Source: Apoda limacodes (lineage: Eukaryota; Arthropoda; Insecta; Lepidoptera; Limacodidae). From it: DNA of 64,000 nt. The notes beneath the pieces are model-generated. The model searched no databases. It was given only the letters and a program-made list of their open reading frames with translations, and had not been told where the DNA came from. This document shows, in pieces, positions 1-7,729 of the stretch (position 1 is its first letter; each line of letters begins with the position of its first letter). The position numbers and the translations under genes are program-made. Where the stretch lies: positions 8,814,836-8,878,835 of the forward strand of contig OX291552.1 of the NCBI GenBank assembly GCA_946406115.1, written 5' to 3'.

Positions 1-444
1 CAGAATAAAAATTAGAGTCACGTACACACAAGGAATATATACTTAAAGTTAGAGTCTATAACAGGAGTGCACAAAATCTATCAAAGTTTATTACGAGAAC
101 GGTGAACACACAAAAAATTGTCTAAGTCCATTACGCGAACGGTGAAGCACAGCAAATTGTCAGAGTTTAATACTAGAACGGTGAACACACAAAAAGCGTC
201 ATATCGCGAACAAGAAAAAGAGTCAATATCACTCACGTACCAAGCGCCGCCGACTTGCGTCTCGCACTGATGGCCGGTGGGAGGAGCCGCTCAGAGGGGG
301 CCCCTCGCAAGAAGAAACAAGAGGGTCGATTATTGGAGACACAGTATGGAGCACTTTAATTAAATAAAAATAGAAAAATAAAAATAAAACGAGCGTGGGC
401 TCGACACACAAACGACGTCCGCTCGTTACCGATGCCGACACCGC
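1..444. other. Unassigned flank below copy A1
   Basis: No credible gene is visible. The stretch holds a short tandem repeat (76-195) and an A/T-only run near 357-391. On the minus strand it lies directly downstream of the 3' boundary of R1-like copy A1. In a head-to-tail pile-up this would be the older element or target, so it may be the 5' leader of another R1-like element running off the window. That is inference: no coding sequence supports it. Confidence 0.3.
76..195. repeat. Three ~40-bp tandem units
   Basis: Three imperfect units are visible, each built around the core GAACGGTGAA (about 96, 137 and 175) followed by CACA and an A-run. The period is about 39-41 bp. Weaker related pieces occur from about 45. 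Tandem leader repeats are known in 5' UTRs of R1-type and other LINE elements, but this function is inferred only from position. Confidence 0.7.
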
Positions 445-458
445 AGTCTAGGGGGACA
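445..458 (-). repeat. R1-type junction site at 3' end of A1
   Basis: On the minus strand this reads TGTCCCCCTAGACT. The same 14 bases close copies A2 and A3. The canonical 28S R1 target duplication is TGTCCCTATCTACT, matching at 10 of 14 positions including the first six. It is either a target duplication of a variant site or a fixed 3' terminus of the A family. Confidence 0.65.
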
Positions 459-702
459 ATCCCTCCACCTCCCATGGTCCTTCCCGCCTTTTGGCATAAC
501 GGACCGAATCTCGGGAGATGCACGTGGTACTTGCTCGGGGCTCTTTCCCACATGCACTATTCTTGACTCCCTACAAATAATCTTTATTTCCGTCCCATTC
601 TCTCTTTCACTTCTCCCCAACTGGGGCGTGTACACCACATTTACAGTACTTCGGCTTCTCCAGGCTGGGCTACTAATGTTAACGTAAAGTGTAAAGCTTC
701 CT

Positions 703-3285
703 TCAGGTCTTCAGCAGTCTTAAGTTGCAGTCACTTGCTACAAGGTCTGTGTGATATATGGGGCCGATGGCCTCCCTCTTCAAGTTGGCAAGCATTGCGG
801 TGCGCTCCCCTTCGTAAAGAATGCACTCCCACAGCACGTGGTCTCGCGATTCGATAGGGGCTCCGCATGTGCAGATTGGTGACTCACTGAGGGTCATACG
901 GTGAAGACGTCCGTTAAAACAGCCATGACCGGTGAGCATCTGTGATACAACATAATCCGGCTCAAGCCAGTGCGACTTCAGTCAGCTGTAAAGCTCCCTT
1001 CCGTCTTCGCTTGCTTCCCATCTCTCCTGCCTTTGGGCAACAACATCCGCTCTGACCGCGCGTTTCAAATTTCTGCGCTCCTTGTTGGTCAGCCCTGTAC
1101 GCTCCGACTCGACGCGTCCAGCGCGAAGCACTTCCAGGTCGGCCGGCAGTACGCCCGCTAGCACAGGCAACGCTGCGGAGCTGACCGACCTGTAAGCCTT
1201 CGTTAACAATATCAAAGCAGGCCTCTGGGTCCGTAGTAATGATTTTCTAACTAGATACATGGACGAGCGTCGGAACCATACGGCAGCAGCGTAGGCCAAG
1301 ATTGCAGCATAGGTTCCCGCGTACAGTACCTTGAGTGCAGGATATTTCACCCCCCAAGCAGTAGCGGAAACCCGTGACAATTTGCCGAAGCAGCTGGCGG
1401 CTTTTTCACCTGCTTGCTGAGCATGCTGCGCGTAAGACCTCGCCTCGTCCACAACTACTCCCAGAACCTTGGTCTGCTTTACAGACGTGATCGAGGCCCC
1501 ATTCATTCTAATGCAAGGGGGGCGTTTAAATTTGCCCTTCACGGTCATCGAGTTTGACTTAACAGATGAAAAACCGAGACGGTTTCTAACGCCCCAAGCA
1601 GACACCGCTTGGAGCGTTGTTTCGGCGTGCCGTTCAATCGTAGCTCTAGAAGGGGCTTCAATCACGATCGTGATGTCGTCCGCGTAGGCCACCAAAGAAA
1701 TTCCGACTGGTACAGGTAACTTGAGTGCGTCGTCGAGTAGGAGGTTCCACAGGGTTGGACCGAGAACCGAGCCTTGGGGGCAGCCCATCGTAGATGGCTT
1801 CAACACCACCTGGTTGCCGACAAATAGCCCAGTACGTCTATTGGTAAAGTAACTGGCGAGAATTCGGTAAATATTTGGAGAGCATCCGTACTGTTTGGCC
1901 TTAAGTAGTATCATCGGCCACCAGGCGTTGTCGAAGGCCCCGGCAATGTCGAGCGTGATAAGTTGGACATAGGTCTCCAGCGAATTAGTTATTTTGTCAT
2001 TTATTGTTTCCAGTGCTGTCGTGGTAGACCTGCCGCGAGTAAACCCATGTTGGGCTTCGGACAATTGGTTGTGTAGACATGGAGCGCAGAGGACAATGAG
2101 TCTTTCCAGAATTTTGCCCAAAATGGGCAGAAGAGTGATTGGTCTGTATGCTTTCGGGTCGGAGAGCGGTTTGTCGTTACCCTTTGGTATCACGATGAGT
2201 TTGCCCACTTTCCAGAGGTCTGGGAATACGCCTTCTGTCAGGCATGCCAAAAAACATGTGATGCATCTCGTCACCTGACGACTTCCAAGCATGCTTGACG
2301 ATTTTGGCTGTAAACCCATCTAAGCCCGGGGCTGTGTTCGGGAGCTCAGCGATAATCCTGCCGACTTCGTCGCGGCTTGGCAGCCGAGAGTTGCATCCGG
2401 GAGGGGCGCAGGCAGCTGCAATGCGGACTAAACGGTGGTATCCGCCATCCTTTTGGACATCGTCATCCGGGCATAACGTGCGCAGTATCCCTGACATGGT
2501 ATCTTCTGTATTCGTGGTATGACCCTCTAGTAACTTGGCGCCGTTGATTATATTCCGGGGTGGGCGAATTCGACCAGTAGCGGTCCGGTAAGCCAATCCC
2601 CAGGGATCATCATTGCCAGACTCTGCAATATCGCGGTGGAAGGCCAGTTCTGCTGCTTTCATTGCCTGCTTGTATTTATTTCGAGTGAAACGCAATCGCT
2701 CTCGCAATGTGGCTTCATGGCTGCTATCGCCAGTGCGCGATTTTTGCCAGGCACGGCCGGCTTTACTCACGTTTAGGTCGCGGCGTAAGCTGTCAAGCTG
2801 CGGAGACCACCATTCGTAGCCGTTAAAATCTTTGTCATCTCGTTGGCCTAAGCATTCAGATGCGGTGCGTGTGAGTATGTCAGTATACTGCGTGCACATG
2901 TCGTTTGCTGCCTTTCGCATATTAAACTTGCCCATGCGTGCGTGCAGTACTGAGCAGAATTTAGGCCAGTCAACGCCGCGCTCACGGTAAGTAGCGACGT
3001 TGGCAACTGGTTTGGTACCCCCACAACGTGGGCAACAGTGCAGTGGTCCGTGCTTAAGCTGTTTAAAAATGTGACCGCGAGTTTGGGATTAACCACCAGG
3101 ATTCCGGCCTTTGATGAGGGGCCACGCTGTATAATGCTGCTGTTGGTGTGGTTGCAATATTGTTCCTGGACTAGGACTAGGTCCAAGCCCAGACTTTTTG
3201 CAACAGCCGGCAGCTCTAGCGTGGCCTCCTCTGACCCCTGGAGGTTAAGCTGGCCGCAAGTTATGACTTTGGTTTTACCTGCCAT
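703..3285 (-). pseudogene. ORF2 of A1 (endonuclease-RT), broken
   Basis: ORF2 would encode the apurinic-like endonuclease and reverse transcriptase used for target-primed insertion. It starts at 3,285 (MAGKTKVITCGQLNLQG, the R1-clade endonuclease N-terminus). After the segment HCTVAHVV near 3,020 the frame jumps to NVATYRERGVDW, so the central and distal endonuclease, including the expected DxN and SDH catalytic motifs, is deleted. The linker runs 2,935-2,250. A second frame change near 2,250 (after DEMHHMF) enters the RT. FDNAWW, MGCPQGSVLGPTLWN and YADD (1,675-1,686) are intact. A roughly 20-base deletion near 980 relative to A2 creates a stop before the C-terminal CCHC (703-939). It cannot make a working protein. 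Confidence 0.88.
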
Positions 3286-4856
3286 ATTGAGTCATGTTCA
3301 CCGACTGTTGCTCTGCATGAATTCTAGCAGGGCACATAACAGCCCCAGTCCTGTGGGTGTCGGCGTCTTTACGCTTGAAGCTCTTGCAGGTCGCACAGGT
3401 CTGGGTCTCCGATTTGCAGTCGGCTCTACGGTGGCCGATGTCGCCGCACTTACCGCAGGTCACATCCGAGGCGCGGCAGTGTTTCTCGGGGTGCCCGTAT
3501 GACTGGCACTTCGGGCAGCACGTAACCTTTAGGAAATCACAGGCCTCTGCGACGTCCCAGTCAATGTAGATTGTGCCTATGCTGACTAATTTATCCCGCA
3601 TGGCCGGTGAACATTCGAGAACAGCCGTGTAGCTCTTCCTTGTCCAGTGGTCCTTTTTGAAGGCTAGCTTGCAGTTCTGTCTAATTTTCTCAGGGGTCCA
3701 TACTGGGTCATCACACAGGTTTATTTGGTGCAGATCTCGTAGTATGACCTCCTCGGAGTAGTCCGTGCGCAGCCCACCAAGTCCGACGAGTGGCAGGCGT
3801 TGTCGCGGGTCGACGGCCTTGAGTGTTTTGGGTGCCGCCTCTTTTAACTTTTGCGCTGCCGCGACTGTGGTGGTACGCACTACCACACCCGAGTTGCCCA
3901 CTTTCCTGACACTTTGTACAGCAATTCCTTGCGCACCTGGTTGTACAGCTTTCTGAAGTTCAGCCTTAGTAGCGTCAGACGAGGTAATGTCCTCAGAGTT
4001 CGGGTAAAATACAACAACTGAGCCCTGTCGCGACGGCAGTGCTACCGGGGGTTTGCCTTTCGGTAGCTTCAGCGAATCCGCGTATGAGAGCGCCGCTGGA
4101 GCGACCACGCCGGGTACTGCCGCTGCCGGGCGAGTGGCTGCACCAGTCGCCATTTCCAGCTCCAAACTTGCGTACTTCAGCTTGCCGGCCATCACTTGCC
4201 TTTCCGCCTCAGCAAGCTGCAGCTCCAGTGCAGCTACAATGGCTAGGATGTCCTGGCCATGGCTTCCGATTGCGGTTTTGTCGGAGATATTTAACTTGTT
4301 GGCCGCGTTGGCCACAGATCCGATGTCTTTCACCGCTTGGTGCTCTCTGTCTATGAGCTGAATTTTGCTGAGCGCGGCCAGGCCCGAAGGTTGCGTGGCT
4401 GCAATAACAGACGGTGTGGGAGCAGGCGTGGGGGTAACAGACGCGGCAGGGGCCGACACAGGGGAGGCAGACGTTTGGGGGACAGACACGGGGGGGGCAG
4501 ACACGGATGGGGCAGACACGGGGGTGGCAGACGTGGGCGAAGCAGACGCGGGGGGAGCAGACGCGGTGGACAGGACCAATAGGTGGAATCTCACTAACCT
4601 TCCGCTGAACCCGCCTGCGCACGGCTTCCTGGACTTCCTCCGGGGAAGAGAGTGGGCGTTTGGCCGATTGCGGGTCCACTTCAGGCGCCGGTGACTGCCA
4701 AAAGCCCTGCGGCGGGGTACGCGCAAGTGACGCGCGCGGAATGAAGCCCGCTTCCTGGCCTATCTCGGCTAATGCCTGCAGTTCTGCCTCTTTCTTAGCC
4801 ATCTCAGACTCTATCAGATCGCGCGTGTAACGCCGGGATCCGTCATCGTCCGCCAT
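3275..4856 (-). pseudogene. ORF1 of A1 (gag-like nucleic-acid binding protein)
   Basis: ORF1 proteins of R1-clade elements bind element RNA. I place the start at the ATG at 4,856 (MADDDGSRRYTRDLIESEMA), which opens the longest N-terminal frame and precedes a charged helical stretch. Between about 4,575 and 4,430 the frame changes inside a Pro/Ser/Ala tandem repeat, and the rest reads in a second frame to the TAA at 3,275. Near the C-terminus two CX2CX4HX4C knuckles are clear (CPKCQSYGHPEKHC and CGKCGDIGHRRADC), followed by a third cysteine pair in CATCKSFKRKD. The stop overlaps the ORF2 start as ATGGCAGGTAA, the usual ORF1/ORF2 arrangement. The frameshift may reflect unit loss or gain in the repeat. 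Confidence 0.85.
4411..4572. repeat. Pro/Ala/Ser-coding tandem repeat inside ORF1 of A1
   Basis: On the plus strand the words GCAGACGCGGGGG and GGCAGACACGGGGG recur about ten times with a 12-18 base period. The minus-strand product alternates Ser-Ala-Pro with Val/Pro. The frame of ORF1 switches within this tract, so slippage here is the likely lesion. Confidence 0.75.
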
Positions 4857-5260
4857 GGCGACCCACACTTGCACGAAATCGAAACACACGACAAAAAAAA
4901 TAAAAATTTTAAAACCGACTCACGCTTGACCAAAAATTTCTGTCAAGTGCGAGTCGCACAACACGACTGACGTCACGCCTGCCACACTCAACTGACAGCC
5001 GTCTATCACACTCACACACAAACCAAAGTCAGAGCACTCACCGACTAGCCGTCTCGCTTGCTCGGCTACAGACCAGCGGTGAGGACCTCCGTCTCACCAA
5101 TATGGCCGCTGCCGTAAGGCACTGCTTCCCCAAGGGGAACCGAGATTTGCTTTCGCTGGGAGCTCACGCTACACTGGTCACTTTACTGAATTTCGACGAG
5201 GTGATTAACTAATCTCCTAGACACGTCCGTCCGGCCTCACGATCGAAGCCGAAGTCCAGG
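4857..5260 (-). promoter_or_regulatory. 5' leader of A1
   Basis: Non-coding stretch between the end of copy B1 and the ORF1 start of A1. R1-clade 5' UTRs carry promoter or processing functions, but I recognise no specific motif. A T-rich run just precedes the start region. The assignment rests on position. Confidence 0.5.
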
Positions 5261-5353
5261 TTAGGGACAAATCGGCCCGCCACCAACCCATAGCCTTGCC
5301 CACCCACGTATGGGTGATAAAGACTTAGAAACATTCAAGTGTCATAATGAACG

Positions 5354-5374
5354 GTCCCTACCTACTATCTAGCG
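5354..5374 (+). other. 28S R1-target look-alike in the B1 3' UTR
   Basis: Plus-strand CCCTACCTACTATCTAGCG plus the preceding GT matches canonical insect 28S at the R1 site at 20 of 21 positions as I recall that sequence. It lies in the 3' UTR of B1 in the orientation opposite to the element. A diverged equivalent is at 61,013-61,033 in B2. Confidence 0.6.
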
Positions 5375-5450
5375 GTCCTGCCCTGGTTGGCGAAGACATC
5401 ACATGACGACCCCTTGTTTGCCAGTCCCGAGCCTAGTTCTCCTGTCTTCA

Positions 5451-7043
5451 TTATTGTTCCTCACTTTCCTGAGTTCTTCTTGCGTGCCACGACGCAGCGT
5501 AGCGTTTGTGTGCTTCGTAGTTTTTGGCGTTTCGCACCAAGTCCGCGTGTCCAACCGGTCCGATCATACCTTCCCGTACCTTAGTGATCATACTATCTCT
5601 TTCATTCTCGTACAATGGGCAGTTCCACAACACATGCTCTCTGTCTTCTTCTTCTGCTCCACATGCACATTCTGTCCTAGTATTCAGTTTCAGTTCATAC
5701 AATCTCTTTCTGAAGCAGCCGTGTCCGGTCAGCATCTGTGATGTCACGTAGTCCGGCTCCACGTGTCGTTGTCTTATTCGGTGGCCGACGTCCGGGAAGA
5801 AAGCATATAGCTCTCTTCCTTTGGTTGAAGTTTGCCACCGCTCCTGCCATTCCGCTAATACTTCCTTCCTTACATTCCTCTTTAACACTCCTTTTTCGCG
5901 TGCAGTCATTCCTTGGCATTCCTCAGCCACGCTCCCGGCGCTGATCACCTCGAGGTCAGCTGGAAGAACCCCCGCCAACACCGGCAGCGCGTCCGAGCTA
6001 ACAGTTCTGTAGGAATTTGTCAGAAGGACCAAGGCCGGCCTTTGTGCTCTTAGCAGCACGCTACGGACCACGTACATTTTAGCCCTACGGAACCAGACTG
6101 CAGCGGCGTACGTTACTGTCGGGATGAAAGTGCCCTTGTAAATTACTTTGAGTGCTCTGTACTTCACACCCCAAGATGTCGTCGACACCCTGGAGACCTT
6201 TCCAAAGCACTTGGACGCCTTTTCTCCCGCCAGCTGCGCGTGCCGCCCGAACGACATGGTCGCATCCAGTGTGACTCCCAGCAGCACAACAGTTGCCGCA
6301 CTGGTGACAGATGTTCCACCCATTCTGATGATTGGCGGTCTTTTGAAGGCGCCTTTCATTGTGATGGTGCTCGTCTTGCTGGGAGAGAAACTTAGTTTGT
6401 TCCTCTCCCCCTAAGAGGCTGCCATCTCCAATACTTTGGCAGCCTTCGCCTCAATCTCAGACCTGGAATTCGCCTCTATGACCAGTGTGACGTCATCTGC
6501 ATATGCTACCAGTCTACAGCCTCCTGGTAGCGGAATCCTGAGTAGGTCGTCCAGCAGAATGTTCCATAGTGTCGGTCCTAGTACTGATCCCTGTGGACAT
6601 CCCATTGTGGATACCTTCCACCCCGCCCGGCCACCCACGAAGAGCCCCACTTTCCGGTTTGTGAAGTAGCTACTTAGCAAGCAGTACAGGTTGCGCGGGC
6701 AGCCTGCCTGCTTGGCCTTCACCAGTATCATGGGCCACCAGGCGTTGTCGAAGGCCCCCGAGATGTCCAAGAGTACCAGCTGCACATACTTGTTGGCGGT
6801 GGTCCTCGCAACTTCCATAACTTCCCTAAGGGCAGTGACGGTTGACCTGTCTTTGGTAAACCCGTGCTGGGATTGCGACTGATTCATGACGTTTTCATCC
6901 ATCTTATCTTTCATCAGTCTTTCCAGTACCTTCCCTAGTACAGAGAGAAGTGTCAGTGGGCGGTACGCCTTTGCATCCCATAATGGACGGTCGTTACCTT
7001 TGGGAAGGACGACCAATCTTCCCACTTTCCACACATCCGGAAA
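5451..7043 (-). pseudogene. ORF2 C-terminal part of B1 (RT), one amber stop
   Basis: This is the reverse transcriptase and C-terminal portion of an R1-clade ORF2. The domain order is WKVGRLVVLPKGNDRPL, FDNAWWPMIL, MGCPQGSVLGPTLWN, YADD, then the thumb and the C-terminal CACGAEEEDREHVLWNC zinc motif. The whole stretch is one frame except a TAG at 6,411-6,413. It replaces the Trp of the conserved AWGERNKL (Trp in B2), so TGG to TAG explains the break. The N-terminal endonuclease is absent through truncation. Apart from that stop the frame is well preserved, suggesting fairly recent insertion. Confidence 0.87.
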
Positions 7044-7057
7044 AGTCTAGGGGGACA
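7044..7057 (-). repeat. R1-type junction site at 3' end of A3
   Basis: Minus strand TGTCCCCCTAGACT, identical to 445-458 and 7,716-7,729. Together with the copy at 7,716-7,729 it brackets the A3 fragment as a 14-bp direct repeat, the length of the standard R1 target duplication. Confidence 0.7.
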
Positions 7058-7715
7058 ATCCCTCCACCTCCCATGGTCCTTCCCGCCTTTTGGCATAACG
7101 GACCGAATCTCGGGAGATGCACGTGGTACTTGCTCGGGGCTCTTTCCCACATGCACTATTCTTGACTCCCTACAAATAATCTTTATTTCCGTCCCATTCT
7201 CTCTTTCACTTCTCCCCAACTGGGGCGTGAACACCACAGTTACAGCGCTTCGGCTTCTCCAGGCTGGGCTACTAATGTTGCAGTAAAGTGTAAAGCTTCC
7301 TCCGCTCGTGCCATGCGTGCGCGAAGGTCTTCAGCAGTTTAAAATTGCAGTCGTTTGCCACAAGATCCGTGTGGTATATGGGGCCGATGGCCTCCCTCTT
7401 CAATTTGGCAAACATTGCGGTGCGCTCCTCTTCGTAAAGCATGCACTCCCACAGCACGTGGTCTCGCGATTCGATGGGGGCTCCGCATGGGCAGAGTGGT
7501 GACTCACTGAGGGTCATACGATGAAGACGTCCGTTAAAACAGCCATGACCGGTGAGCAGCTGTGAGACAACGTAATCCGGCTCAAGCCAGTGCGACTTCA
7601 GTCGGTCGGCAATACTTGGTAGGAAGCTGTAAAGTTCCCTTCCGTCTTCGCTTGCTTCCCATCTCTCCTGCCATTGAGCAACAACATCCGCTCTGACCGC
7701 GCGTTTCAAATTTCT
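7058..7715 (-). mobile_element. R1-clade retrotransposon fragment A3 (3' end)
   Basis: A short 5'-truncated A-family copy that retains only the last ~145 codons of ORF2 and the 3' UTR. It starts inside the RRNLKRAV region immediately after the A2 3' site and ends at the same 3' terminus as A2 and A1. It is almost identical to the matching part of A2, so both insertions are young. Confidence 0.85.
7272..7715 (-). pseudogene. ORF2 C-terminal fragment of A3
   Basis: The open frame ends at YTLLQH and carries the C-terminal zinc motif CPCGAPIESRDHVLWEC, the conserved nucleic-acid-binding tail of R1-clade ORF2. RT and endonuclease are absent because of 5' truncation. No internal stop is present. 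It cannot act alone. Confidence 0.85.
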
Positions 7716-7729
7716 AGTCTAGGGGGACA
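7716..7729 (-). repeat. R1-type junction site between A2 and A3
   Basis: Minus strand TGTCCCCCTAGACT. It serves at once as the 3' flank of A2 and the 5' flank of A3. Thirteen of its bases recur at the 5' edge of A2 (10,236-10,248). Confidence 0.72.

Larger units (their letters stand above)
446..5260 (-). mobile_element. R1-clade non-LTR retrotransposon, copy A1
   Basis: This is the longest R1-like copy in the window, about 4.8 kb on the minus strand. It has a 5' leader (4,857-5,260), ORF1 with CCHC knuckles, an overlapping ORF2 with endonuclease, RT and C-terminal CCHC, and a 3' UTR without poly(A). It begins at the TGTCCCTAA that ends copy B1 and finishes at TGTCCCCCTAGACT, so the elements sit head to tail. 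It is dead: ORF1 is frameshifted, the endonuclease is internally deleted, and the RT frame is shifted and prematurely stopped. ORF2 is nearly identical to copy A2 by eye. Confidence 0.88.
5261..7043 (-). mobile_element. R1-clade retrotransposon, copy B1 (5'-truncated)
   Basis: This second R1 family differs from A in protein and 3' UTR. It starts abruptly inside the RT domain (FPDVWKVGRLVV) directly after the 3' site of A3 at 7,044-7,057 and ends at TTGTCCCTAA (5,261-5,269), where A1 begins. The 3' UTR (5,261-5,450) matches that of B2 near 60,920-61,080 almost base for base over the last ~65 bases, which fixes the terminus. It is 5'-truncated, as is common for target-primed insertion. Confidence 0.85.
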
